64,000 nucleotides of DNA from Pseudomonadota bacterium (GTDB lineage Bacteria; Pseudomonadota; Alphaproteobacteria; Rhizobiales; Rhizobiaceae). The stretch is from the NCBI GenBank assembly GCA_023451735.1, contig JAEXYH010000060.1:1-64000 (forward strand), in the 5' to 3' direction. The notes beneath the pieces are model-generated. The model searched no databases. It saw only the letters and a list, made by a program, of their open reading frames with translations, and was not told the DNA's origin. Position numbers and translations under genes: made by a program. This document shows positions 17,097 through 25,384 of the stretch, piece after piece. Position 1 is the first letter of the stretch, and each line of letters starts with the position of its first letter.

Positions 17097-18782
17097 GTGC
17101 TTTCTCGAATGAACGTCCAGGCCGTCATCTTTCCAGTGACGGCCATCATCCTCGCGCTGCTCGTCCTGACGCCGCTGGCAACACTGTTTCTCGGTTCCTT
17201 CAGTGCGGACCGGCATACGGCTTTCACCACGGACATGACTTTCGGCAATTACCTGACCGTCTTCTCAAGCGCCCGTTATATGACGGCATTGTGGAACACG
17301 ATCGTTATCGGTTTTGGCGCGACAATTCTCGCCACGATCATCGGTGTCGCGCTCGCTTGGTTCGTGGCGCGCACCGATATGCCGATGCGCTGGCTTGTAC
17401 ATGGCGGCGTCCTCGCGCCATTTTTCCTGTCACCCTTTATCGGCGCGCTTGCCTGGGGTCTGCTCTTGTCGCCAAAAATTGGCTTGATCAATCAGGCTTT
17501 GGCGTTGGTCGGCCTCGGTCCGTTCAATGTCTACAGTATCGGCGGCATCATCTGGGTCATGGGCCTCTATTACGCGCCCTATGTCTATATGTTCGTCCAA
17601 AGTGCTCTTTATAATGTGGATTCAAGCCTCGAAGAGGCGGGATACATGAGCGGGCTTACGCCTTTCCAGGTCGTTACGCGCATCAGCATTCCGCTCGTCG
17701 CGCCGGCCATCCTGTCAGGCATGTTGCTGACTTTCGTTGCAGCAGCCGGACAGTTCGGCGTTCCGGCACTGCTCGGCGCTCCCAACCGCATCAATGTGCT
17801 GACAACCTATATCTATGACCTGACGCATATCACGCCGTCGCGCTTTAATGTCGCCTCGACGCTGTCGATGCTGCTCTTGGTGATCGCCTGCGCCGGCGTC
17901 TGGCTGCAGAACCGCATCCTCAAAGGCCGCAGCTACACGACGGTCGCCGGCAAGAGCAGCCGGCCGAAGATCCTCAAGCTCGGCGCGGCGAGATGGCCTT
18001 CCTTTGCTTTCTCAATCGCCTTCCTTTTCTGTTCCTCGGCACTTCCCGTTCTGGTCCTGCTGTATGTCTCTCTGGTGCCTTACTATTCCGGCTCGATCAG
18101 CTTCAGCAGCATGACGCTGCACAACTATATCGACATATTTACCACCAACCAGGTTGCACAACGTGCAATCGTCAACACGCTCATCGTATCGATGGGGACA
18201 GCCACGGTCGCCGTCATCATCGGCGTAATCGTAAGCTGGATCCAGCTGAGAACCCACAGCTGGTATCGCACCGCTGTCGATCTGGCGCTGGTTCTTCCCG
18301 TTGCCGTCCCGGCCCTCGTACTCGGCCTAGCAATCCTTGGTACTTGGATCTATGTGCCGTTGCCCGTTTACGGCACGACATGGCTCCTCTTTGTCGGCTA
18401 TCTGACGGGCTACCTGCCGTTCGCCGTCCGCTCGATTTCAAGCGTCCACCGGCAAATCGACCCATCGCTTGAAGAAGCGGGATCAATGGTTGGCGCCAGC
18501 TGGCTGAACACGCTGCGCCATATCACCATTCCGCTTCTAAAACCCGGCATCGCGGCCGGATGGACTTTGCTGTTCATCATTTTCGTCCGTGAATTGGCGA
18601 TCTCGATCCTTCTTTATGCACCGGGCGGCGAGGTACTGTCGGTGCTAATGTACAACCGCTGGGCTGAGGGCGACTACAACGCGCTGTCTGCCATGGCGAT
18701 GGTTCAGGTCGTGATGATGACCGTCATCATATTCGCCATCAGCCGCTTCTTCAAAATCAGCATTTCCAAGGTAGCAGGCTAA
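17097..18782 (+). CDS. ABC transporter permease, two fused membrane domains (FbpB/ThiP-like)
   Basis: A 561-residue inner-membrane protein with about twelve helices. Two ATPase-contact loops, SSLEEAGYMSGLTPFQVVTRISIPLV (about residue 180) and PSLEEAGSMVGASWLNTLRHITIPLL (about residue 460), show that it is a duplicated permease acting as the complete channel. A GTG at 17097 or an ATG at 17109 can serve as start. It lies between the binding protein and the ATPase gene, with one base between its stop and the ATPase ATG. Confidence 0.92.
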   Translation: MLSRMNVQAVIFPVTAIILALLVLTPLATLFLGSFSADRHTAFTTDMTFGNYLTVFSSARYMTALWNTIVIGFGATILATIIGVALAWFVARTDMPMRWLVHGGVLAPFFLSPFIGALAWGLLLSPKIGLINQALALVGLGPFNVYSIGGIIWVMGLYYAPYVYMFVQSALYNVDSSLEEAGYMSGLTPFQVVTRISIPLVAPAILSGMLLTFVAAAGQFGVPALLGAPNRINVLTTYIYDLTHITPSRFNVASTLSMLLLVIACAGVWLQNRILKGRSYTTVAGKSSRPKILKLGAARWPSFAFSIAFLFCSSALPVLVLLYVSLVPYYSGSISFSSMTLHNYIDIFTTNQVAQRAIVNTLIVSMGTATVAVIIGVIVSWIQLRTHSWYRTAVDLALVLPVAVPALVLGLAILGTWIYVPLPVYGTTWLLFVGYLTGYLPFAVRSISSVHRQIDPSLEEAGSMVGASWLNTLRHITIPLLKPGIAAGWTLLFIIFVRELAISILLYAPGGEVLSVLMYNRWAEGDYNALSAMAMVQVVMMTVIIFAISRFFKISISKVAG

Positions 18783-18783
18783 G

Positions 18784-19848
18784 ATGACCTTCCTCGAAAT
18801 CAACAACATCGAAAAGCACTACGGTGACTTCACGGCATTGGGTGATGTTTCCTTCACGATGCCGCGCGGCCAGGTGATAACCCTTCTCGGGCCCTCCGGT
18901 TGCGGCAAGACCACCTTGCTGCGGACCATCGCAGGCCTCGAAACCGCCGACCGTGGCTGTATCACGCTTGAAGGCCGCGTGCTGATGGATACTGATCACA
19001 GCACATTCGTCGCTCCGGAGCGTCGCGGCATCGGCATGGTATTCCAGTCCTATGCGCTCTGGCCGCATTTGACCGTAGGCGCCAATATCGGTCTCGGCCT
19101 GAAGCTCAAGGGGATCGACAAGGGGAAGATTGACACCAAGATCGCCGAGGTTTTAGCTCTTGTCGGCCTGCCGGGCACAGAGAACCGCTTTCCCTCATCA
19201 ATGTCTGGTGGCCAGCAACAGCGTGTGTCACTCGCCCGCGCTCTTGCGCTCGAACCGGCCTGTATTCTTTTCGACGAGCCGCTCAGCAATCTTGATGTTC
19301 TGCTACGAGACCGGATGCGCTTCGAGATTCGTGAACTCCTCAAGGCCCAGGGCATCACGGCGATCTATGTCACCCATGACCAGTCGGAAGCCATGGTGAT
19401 CTCCGACATCGTGCTGATCATGAACCGTGGCAGTCTTGTCCAGACCGGCGCACCGAAGGAACTCTATACCAAGCCGAAAACACGCTTCGTGGCCGAGTTT
19501 TTCGGCCGCACAAATATCCTCGAAATCGACGCCGCCAAAAGCACGGAAGACATGATCGTTACCGTCGAGGGCATTTCTTTCGAGCGCCCGGATCACCTCA
19601 AAGTCGAATCCGGCAGCCTTGTCGGCTTCCGTCCCGAAAATGTCGAACTGTCGGCATCCACGAACGGCGGCCAGATGAGCGGAACCCTGCTGCGAATGGT
19701 CTATCTGGGTGGTGCCACACAGATTGAGGTGGACGTGCATGGCAACACGATCATCGGCATGCTGAAGGGTGCGCCCGATTTAGAGATAGGCAGCCAGATC
19801 GGAATTGGTGTAGCCGGGGAGGATCTCATGATCCTGGAGGCAGACTAA
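18784..19848 (+). CDS. ABC transporter ATPase (FbpC/PotA-like)
   Basis: A 354-residue ABC ATPase with Walker A GPSGCGKTT (about residues 37-45), Q-loop MVFQSYALWPHLTV, signature MSGGQQQRVSLARAL, Walker B CILFDEPLSNLD, THDQSEAM with the switch His, and a C-terminal TOBE-type region (VGFRPENVEL). Drives the importer encoded by the two preceding genes. It is followed only four bases later by the GntR regulator gene, so the uptake and regulatory genes are one transcript. Confidence 0.92.
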   Translation: MTFLEINNIEKHYGDFTALGDVSFTMPRGQVITLLGPSGCGKTTLLRTIAGLETADRGCITLEGRVLMDTDHSTFVAPERRGIGMVFQSYALWPHLTVGANIGLGLKLKGIDKGKIDTKIAEVLALVGLPGTENRFPSSMSGGQQQRVSLARALALEPACILFDEPLSNLDVLLRDRMRFEIRELLKAQGITAIYVTHDQSEAMVISDIVLIMNRGSLVQTGAPKELYTKPKTRFVAEFFGRTNILEIDAAKSTEDMIVTVEGISFERPDHLKVESGSLVGFRPENVELSASTNGGQMSGTLLRMVYLGGATQIEVDVHGNTIIGMLKGAPDLEIGSQIGIGVAGEDLMILEAD

Positions 19849-19852
19849 TCCC

Positions 19853-20512
19853 ATGAATGAAACAGATAGCACACATCCCGGCGGCCGCGGTCTGGTCGAT
19901 TCCGTTCATCAGGACTTGCTCGAAAAGATCCTGTCGGGAGAACTGCCGCCCAATCAGACGTTGCTTGAACGACCGGTTGCGATGAGCCTCGGTGTATCGC
20001 GCACAGTGCTTAGGGAGGCATTGCGGCAACTGGAGGGCCAAAGGTTCGTCGGCCGTCGTGACGACGGCTCACTCTTCGTACGACCGATCACCGTTGAAGA
20101 GCTGCTCGACGTGCTGCATGTCCGCGCTTTGCTCGAAAGTGATGCGGCAAGCCGTGCCGTCGGCCGCCTCGACGTCGAGCAGCTGAAACAGCTTCGCGGG
20201 CGGGTGATTGCGGTACGCGACGCTGAGAACCCCGACCTCGCCGAACACGAACAAATCGACGGCATGCTTCACGATCTGATCGCCGCCAGGGGCGGTGGTG
20301 AAGTCGTCCGCTCCGTCATCTTCGACATGCGCCGCCGCAACCGGATGTTTTCGATGAAACGCATCCCGTCGCGCTTCCACGCCGTTTGCGAGGAACATCT
20401 GTCGATCCTAGACGCGCTTATCGCAGAAAAGCCGGAAGAAGCGGCCTCTGCGGTTCGCACCCACATAAACAACATCCGCGAAAGTGTCATTCAATGGCTG
20501 AAGCATACTTGA
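19853..20512 (+). CDS. GntR/FadR-family (FCD) regulator
   Basis: A 219-residue regulator with a winged helix (about residues 10-75; AMSLGVSRTVLREALRQLEGQRFV) and an FCD domain (about 85-205; LHVRALLESDAASRAV, DGMLHDLIAARGGGEVV, HLSILDALIAEKPEEAASAVRTHI), including the His and Asp positions that bind a metal in many members. FCD ligands are commonly hydroxy or keto acids. It sits between the transporter genes and the enzyme genes, and likely acts on the repeats at 15991-16038. Confidence 0.9.
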   Translation: MNETDSTHPGGRGLVDSVHQDLLEKILSGELPPNQTLLERPVAMSLGVSRTVLREALRQLEGQRFVGRRDDGSLFVRPITVEELLDVLHVRALLESDAASRAVGRLDVEQLKQLRGRVIAVRDAENPDLAEHEQIDGMLHDLIAARGGGEVVRSVIFDMRRRNRMFSMKRIPSRFHAVCEEHLSILDALIAEKPEEAASAVRTHINNIRESVIQWLKHT

Positions 20513-20537
20513 GGAGTGAACCTGTGGAGGCAGAGAC

Positions 20538-21506
20538 ATGCTCTGCCTGCTGATTCAACCCATCCACCAGGCCGGCATCCAACTTCTCGAGGATGCCGGA
20601 CTGACCGTCAGGCGGGCGACGTCTGCCACAATGGATATCGTCGCTCAGGAAATTGTCGACGCAGATGCCGTGATCACCCGTAATGCCGGGCTCAACCGCG
20701 CAGCGATGATGGCAGCGCCGAAACTGAAGGTTCTCGGCAACCACGGCACGGGATATGACCCCGTTGACGTGGCTAGTGCCAATGAGATCGGCCTGCCGAT
20801 CGTCAACACCCCCTATGCCAATGTCCAGTCCGTCGCCGAACAGGCGATCGCTCAGATGTTTGCTGTTACCAAACGCATCCGCGAAGGCGACCGGGCCGTG
20901 CGCGAAGGTCGCTTCGATTATCGCTACACGCCCGATTTCCATGAGCTCTCGGGCCGCACGCTCGGCATTGTCGGTTTCGGCAAGATCGGCCGCCGCACAG
21001 CGGAGATCGCCAAGGCAGCCTTCGGCATGCATGTCCTCGTTCATAGCCCGAGTGTCCCCGACGCTGAGATCGCGGCTGCCGACATGGAGCCGGTGGCAAC
21101 GCTGGATGCGCTTCTCCAGCGCGCCGACATCGTTTCGCTGCATCAGCGGCTGACGAGCGCCACGCGTGCGCAGTTCAATGCGGAAAAGCTGGCACTGATG
21201 AAAAAGGGCGCCATTCTCGTCAACACCGCCCGCGGCGCGCTGGTCGATCCGGCTGCGCTGATTGCGGCAGTCGAGAGCGGCCATCTTCTTGGTGCGGCCA
21301 TGGATGTCTTTGATCCCGAGCCTCTGCCGATCGATCATCTCTATACGAGATGCGACGGGATCGTGCTTTCACCGCATACCGGCGGTGCGACCGGGGAAGC
21401 TATGGCGCGCACCGCCACCGAAACCGCGCGTCAGGTGATCGACGTGCTGCAGGGGCGCCGCCCCGAATGGCTGGTCAACTCCGAAATCTGGGATCGCCGC
21501 CGCTAA
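20538..21506 (+). CDS. D-isomer 2-hydroxyacid dehydrogenase (SerA-like, NAD-dependent)
   Basis: A 322-residue oxidoreductase. The Rossmann motif LGIVGFGKIGRRTAEIAKA lies near residue 145; the catalytic triad is visible as Arg in NTARGALVDPAAL, Glu in DVFDPEPLP and His in LSPHTGGATGEAM. The N-terminal substrate domain carries VLGNHGTGYDPVDV and VVNTPYANVQSVAEQ-like sequence. It interconverts a 2-hydroxy and a 2-oxo acid; there is no C-terminal ACT domain, so it is probably catabolic rather than serine biosynthetic. The next gene encodes an aldolase acting on 2-oxo acids, which fits a short pathway. Confidence 0.9.
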   Translation: MLCLLIQPIHQAGIQLLEDAGLTVRRATSATMDIVAQEIVDADAVITRNAGLNRAAMMAAPKLKVLGNHGTGYDPVDVASANEIGLPIVNTPYANVQSVAEQAIAQMFAVTKRIREGDRAVREGRFDYRYTPDFHELSGRTLGIVGFGKIGRRTAEIAKAAFGMHVLVHSPSVPDAEIAAADMEPVATLDALLQRADIVSLHQRLTSATRAQFNAEKLALMKKGAILVNTARGALVDPAALIAAVESGHLLGAAMDVFDPEPLPIDHLYTRCDGIVLSPHTGGATGEAMARTATETARQVIDVLQGRRPEWLVNSEIWDRRR

Positions 21507-21545
21507 ACCTCGGCTGCAGGAAAATTAAAAACAAGGAACAGCATC

Positions 21546-22334
21546 ATGATCAAAAGCAATCCGGTCAAGGCCCTCTGGGCTGAGGACAAGCCGGCCTTCG
21601 GCACCTGGGTTACGCTCTGCCCGCATCCGCGCGTCATCAAGATTTTCGCCGCCTCCGGCTTCGACTTCGTCATCATCGAGATGGAGCATACGGATTTCTC
21701 CTTCGAAACCGTCGGCACGCTTGCCATGCTCGCCCGCGAAGCCGGCATTTGCCCGATCGTGCGCCCGCCAGGCACGATGAAGCCGCATGACCTGACCCGC
21801 CCTCTCGATGCCGGCGCGCAAGGCCTGCTGCTTCCCTCGATCGAGACCGCCGAACAGATGCGCGCGATCGTCCATGCGACGAAATATTACCCGCTCGGCC
21901 AGCGCCCGATGAACCTGCGCGGCCCGCATACCGACTACCATGTCGGCAAACCGGCAGATGTTATCGCTCATGTGAATGCCGAGACGCTTTTGGTCGTCAT
22001 GGTGGAATCGCAGAAGTCGATCGACAATCTCGACGAGATCCTCGACGTGGAAGGCGTCAATGCCGTGATGATCGGCCCCGACGATCTGTCTCAGGATCTC
22101 GGCATCCCCGGCGAGCTGCAGCATCCGGATCTTTATGAGGCTTACGAAAAGATCTTTGCGATCTGCCGCAAGCACAACGTGCCCTTCGGTCTCAGTGCCC
22201 AGTCGCCCGAAATGGCCAAGACCTGGCTGGAAAAGGGCGCCAAGTGGATCCCATACCAGAACGATGCCGCGATGGTGTTCAACACCGCCCGCGCGGCCGT
22301 TCCGCAGCTGCGTGAGCTCGGAGGACGTTCGTAA
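21546..22334 (+). CDS. HpcH/HpaI-family class II aldolase
   Basis: A 262-residue TIM-barrel aldolase. Family residues are visible: the His in FVIIEMEHTDFSFETV (about residue 48), the Arg in PIVRPPGTMKPHDL, the metal-binding Glu in VVMVESQKSIDNLDEI and Asp in VMIGPDDLSQDLGIPG. HpcH/HpaI enzymes split 4-hydroxy-2-oxo acids into pyruvate and an aldehyde with a divalent metal. The stop overlaps the next start as TAATG, so it is coupled to the maleate isomerase-like gene. Confidence 0.9.
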   Translation: MIKSNPVKALWAEDKPAFGTWVTLCPHPRVIKIFAASGFDFVIIEMEHTDFSFETVGTLAMLAREAGICPIVRPPGTMKPHDLTRPLDAGAQGLLLPSIETAEQMRAIVHATKYYPLGQRPMNLRGPHTDYHVGKPADVIAHVNAETLLVVMVESQKSIDNLDEILDVEGVNAVMIGPDDLSQDLGIPGELQHPDLYEAYEKIFAICRKHNVPFGLSAQSPEMAKTWLEKGAKWIPYQNDAAMVFNTARAAVPQLRELGGRS

Positions 22335-23137
22335 TGCAGCTAAAGGAATCCAACGGCCTCGGCGTCAGCCCGCAGCAGGTCGCCGGCAGGACGATGAAGG
22401 CCGTGCAGATGTACAGCCCTTACGGTTATCGTGGAAAGATCGGCCTGATCGTGCCCTCGACCAACACAGTGATCGAGCCGGAATTTAACCGCATGGCACC
22501 GCGGGGCGTCTCGGTTCACTCCGCCCGCATCATGCTGCTTGGCCAGGCATCGGTTGAATCCTATCGCGCCATGGGCGACGAGACGGGCCGTGCAGCCGCC
22601 GAACTCGCAACCGCCGAGCCCGACATCATCGCCTGGGGCTGCACGTCCGGCTCCTGTGTCGTGCCGCGCGAGGAACTGGAAGGCGCGATCGTCGAACGCT
22701 CCAACATTCCGGCCGTCTCAACCATGAGCGCGTTGTTCGATGCGCTGAAGGCCTATGGCGCCAAGACGATTTCGCTTGGGACACCCTATGTGCAGTTCGT
22801 CAACGAGACCGAAGTCGAGGTGATTGAGCGAGAGGGCATCAAGGTCGCCTCCTGGTACGGCCTCGGACTTGGCGAGACTCAGGAAGAACGCCGCGGTATC
22901 GGCCGAGTGCCTCCGGAATCGCTGTTCCGGCTCGCCCGCTACATCGACCATCCGGATAGCGAGGTGATCTTCCTCAGCTGCACCAATCTGGCGACGATCG
23001 AGGTGATCGAGGCGTTGGAAGAGGAGATCGGCAAACCGGTGATCTCGTCCAACCTCGTCACCTTCTGGGCCTCGTTGCGCCGGATGGGCATCAAGGACCG
23101 TATCGACGGCTTCGGCAGTCTGCTGCGCGACCACTGA
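22334..23137 (+). CDS. Maleate isomerase / arylmalonate decarboxylase-like protein
   Basis: A 267-residue protein of the Asp/Glu racemase superfamily. GKIGLIVPSTNTVIEPEFNRMAP near residue 35 is the hallmark of maleate cis-trans isomerases and arylmalonate decarboxylases. Both reactive positions are cysteine: C103 in AWGCTSGSC and C216 in FLSCTNLATIEV, consistent with a maleate isomerase mechanism. Products such as fumarate would feed central metabolism. Coupled by TAATG to the aldolase gene. A related superfamily gene in the neighbouring cluster (9528-10238) lacks the cysteines. Confidence 0.85.
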   Translation: MQLKESNGLGVSPQQVAGRTMKAVQMYSPYGYRGKIGLIVPSTNTVIEPEFNRMAPRGVSVHSARIMLLGQASVESYRAMGDETGRAAAELATAEPDIIAWGCTSGSCVVPREELEGAIVERSNIPAVSTMSALFDALKAYGAKTISLGTPYVQFVNETEVEVIEREGIKVASWYGLGLGETQEERRGIGRVPPESLFRLARYIDHPDSEVIFLSCTNLATIEVIEALEEEIGKPVISSNLVTFWASLRRMGIKDRIDGFGSLLRDH

Positions 23138-23231
23138 TCACTGAAGACGGCGCTTCGTCATCCGGCGGACCGCCTATGACCCAACCTGTCGAAAGCCGTC
23201 GAATGCAGAGCGGCTGATCACCAAACAGAGG

Positions 23232-23657
23232 ATGACACCTTACATGCGCTCACTCTTCCATCTTGCCTACCACGTCACTGACCTCGATGCCTCGCGCCGC
23301 TTCTACGGCGATGTGCTGGGCTGCGTAGAGGGCCGCTCCACCGATACCTGGGTGGATTTCGATTTCTTCGGCCACCAGATCTCGCTTCATCTCGGTAAAC
23401 CCTTCGAAGTCACCCGCACCGGCAAGGTCGGCGATCATATGGTCATGATGCCGCATCTCGGCGTCGTCCTGCCGCTCGACGACTGGTTCACTCTCGCTGA
23501 TCGTCTGCACGAGGCCAACGTCGCCTTCGATATTCCCCCGGTCGTCCGCTTTGAAGGGGAAGTTGGCGAACAGCGCACGATGTTCTTTTTCGATCCCAGC
23601 GGCAACCCGATCGAGGTCAAGGGTTTCAAGGATTTCGATGGCGTATTTGCGCACTAA
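23232..23657 (+). CDS. VOC-superfamily (glyoxalase/dioxygenase-like) protein
   Basis: A 141-residue vicinal oxygen chelate protein with two beta-alpha-beta-beta-beta modules: FHLAYHVTDLDASRRFYGDVLGC at the start, FDFFGHQISLHLG in the middle, and the terminal FFDPSGNPIEVKGF, whose Glu is a typical metal ligand. Likely a metal-dependent lyase, isomerase or glyoxalase-type enzyme acting in the same pathway. An ATG at 23232 or the in-frame ATG at 23244 can start it. It is the last intact gene of the cluster, 94 bases after the isomerase gene. Confidence 0.85.
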   Translation: MTPYMRSLFHLAYHVTDLDASRRFYGDVLGCVEGRSTDTWVDFDFFGHQISLHLGKPFEVTRTGKVGDHMVMMPHLGVVLPLDDWFTLADRLHEANVAFDIPPVVRFEGEVGEQRTMFFFDPSGNPIEVKGFKDFDGVFAH

Positions 23658-23826
23658 ATTTTCGGGATCTTGGACAGTGAGACCATGTCTGGTCCGTAAA
23701 GAGCAAAGCGTCGGCGCGCAGGCTGCCACCTCGTTCTTTTAAGGAGCTTTGTTATCGCGAAAGTCTCTCGCAAAGGTCGGCATTTCACCGCTGGCTTTTG
23801 CGACGGCTAAACTCTGCAAAAAGCGA

Positions 23827-23944
23827 TCATCGGCGTTCGACCGCGTCGAGCCACTGACGGATGGCCACTGCAAGTGAGGCTGGCGCTTCCAATGGGATCA
23901 TATGTCCCGACTTCTCGATGGTCTGCAAAGCCGAGCCATCAATT
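23827..23944 (-). pseudogene. C-terminal remnant of an alpha/beta hydrolase
   Basis: Read on the minus strand, the last ~38 codons give SALQTIEKSGHMIPLEAPAS and then LAVAIRQWLDAVERR before a TGA at 23827. This is the typical end of an alpha/beta hydrolase, including the catalytic His in SGHMIPLEAP. No nucleophile region exists upstream; the homology ends abruptly near 23944 where an oppositely oriented reductase fragment begins. A broken leftover. Confidence 0.6.
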
Positions 23945-24180
23945 CTGCGCCTCGTCGCCAAGATCGAAGAGATCGCGTTGGCCAAGGGTGTCACATCAGC
24001 TCAGCTTGCGCCGGCGTGGCTTTGTGTTCAATCCGACAGCATGAATGCAGAGGCAGTGACGATCCCTGGAACGCGCAAGCGCACCCGCCTCGCAGAAAAC
24101 GTGGCTGCGGCCTCAATTGCCCTGACGGCAGAAGAAATGGGCACCTTGGAGCCGCTCGCGGCAGGGGTAAAAGGTATCGC
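23935..24180 (+). pseudogene. C-terminal remnant of an aldo/keto reductase
   Basis: The plus frame reads LRLVAKIEEIALAKGVTSAQ, then LAPAWLCVQSDSMNAEAVTIPGT and KRTRLAENVAAASIALTAEE, the NADPH-binding C-terminus of aldo/keto reductases (AKR family, IPGTRKRTRLAEN motif). The first ~220 residues with the catalytic Tyr are missing, and the sequence leaves the family after GVKG with unrelated residues. It abuts the hydrolase remnant on the other strand, marking a deletion junction. Confidence 0.7.
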
Positions 24181-24194
24181 GGTCCGAGCCGATC

Positions 24195-24229
24195 GATGCA
24201 ATGCGCGGTCCATGACCGCGCATTGCATC
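24195..24229. repeat. Perfect 16-base inverted repeat with a 3-base loop
   Basis: GATGCAATGCGCGGTC (24195-24210) is followed by CAT and its exact reverse complement (24214-24229). No T-run follows in either direction. It could be a REP-like palindromic unit, a strong RNA hairpin or a remnant of a mobile palindrome. Confidence 0.75.
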
Positions 24230-24398
24230 TGGCTGAAACGTCACGTTCGGGACCCGATGGCGGATTTCGCATCGATGCGTCGGATGTCTGCTTTTTTGCA
24301 ATGACCATTTTGGCAATGGACAGCCCGCTTCCGAACCATGTCGTTCATTCTGCGTAAGCCAAGCCGACGTCACCCTACCTGCTGCCAGATAGCCCGAC

Positions 24399-25154
24399 TT
24401 ACGGCCGATCGACAGAGCCATGGCGGATGGCGGTGTTTCCACGCGGACCACGGGTGATGGAAGCGGCTGCGCATTTTTCAGGACCGCAGCCACCGATTGC
24501 CGCTCGGCCGCCCCCGTTCGGACCGCGGGTGACAGCAGCTCCCCCGACATTCCCGTTGTTTCCACCGACCACGGCAGCACGGCCACCTCCGTGCGGGCCG
24601 CGCGTGACTGCCGCTGCGCCGCAACCATTGTTATTGCAGCCTGCAACAACCTTTCGCGAAGCACCGTGATTGTAGCGATCCCAATGACCGTACCAGGATT
24701 TCGAATGATAGTGAGAGTCCCAGTAGGCAACGCTGAAGGCAACGGTTGCTATGCCGACCATCGGGACGAGCGAAGCTGACAGTACTGTCGGCTGGCCCCT
24801 GTAGAAGACATGGATATAGCTGGCGGATACCCAGCCGCGGGCGCCGCCCCAACTGATATCGCACCAGGATCCGTCGGCCATGCAGCCGTAGACAGCAAGC
24901 GAAGCATTGCCGGGCATGACGGTTACGACAGGGTACTGGGTGCTCGGCCCGGCTCGCATGTTAACGGAAGTGACTGCGACGCCGCTTGTTGTCGCGGAAG
25001 CAGTCGTCGGCCCTCCGACTGATATAGTGAGGGCCACGGCCATAATCAGGAATGATAGACGTCTCTTGGCAGATAAAAACAGCCGGGTGCGAGAAGAGGT
25101 GTTGCGGGACATAGGTTTTGCAGTTTCAGTCTCGATGCGGTGATCAGAGATCAT
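24399..25154 (-). CDS. Exported SH3-domain protein with C-terminal Gly-rich repeats
   Basis: A 251-residue protein. After a charged leader there is a signal anchor or signal peptide (RRLSFLIMAVALTISVGGPTTA), then a bacterial SH3 domain (about residues 62-120: VTSVNMRAGPSTQYPVVTVM to GARGWVSASYI), which usually binds peptidoglycan. A short hydrophobic piece (LSASLVPMVGIATVAFSVAYW) follows, then a His/Tyr-rich segment and a C-terminal low-complexity region with three copies of an AAVTRGP-x-GGGRAA-like unit. The ATG at 25154 has AAGGAGAA six bases upstream, so it is preferred over the longer frame. Divergent from the DUF3313 lipoprotein gene. Confidence 0.75.
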   Translation of the reverse strand: MISDHRIETETAKPMSRNTSSRTRLFLSAKRRLSFLIMAVALTISVGGPTTASATTSGVAVTSVNMRAGPSTQYPVVTVMPGNASLAVYGCMADGSWCDISWGGARGWVSASYIHVFYRGQPTVLSASLVPMVGIATVAFSVAYWDSHYHSKSWYGHWDRYNHGASRKVVAGCNNNGCGAAAVTRGPHGGGRAAVVGGNNGNVGGAAVTRGPNGGGRAAIGGCGPEKCAAASITRGPRGNTAIRHGSVDRP

Positions 25155-25384
25155 CGGCGTTCTCCTTGAACTTTTACGCCCCGATGTTCCGCCTGACGTT
25201 TTGAAGTGGTGTTTCAGGTTTGCTGCCGAATGTTGCAAAGTCTGCTCCTCCGCCTGCAACAAACCGTAACCTTTCTGAAATTCGCCCGAAAAGCGTCTGT
25301 CCGCTTATGTGGTGCGCTTCCCGCGCGCCGCGTCCGGTTTTGATTCGGGCGGTCAGCAAGGTATTTCAGGAGCGAGGATCCACT

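Noticed and set aside
24420..24779. Plus-strand frames of Thr/Ser- and Pro-rich proteins inside the SH3 gene
   Set aside because: They are antisense shadows of the Gly/Arg-rich repeats of the minus-strand gene.
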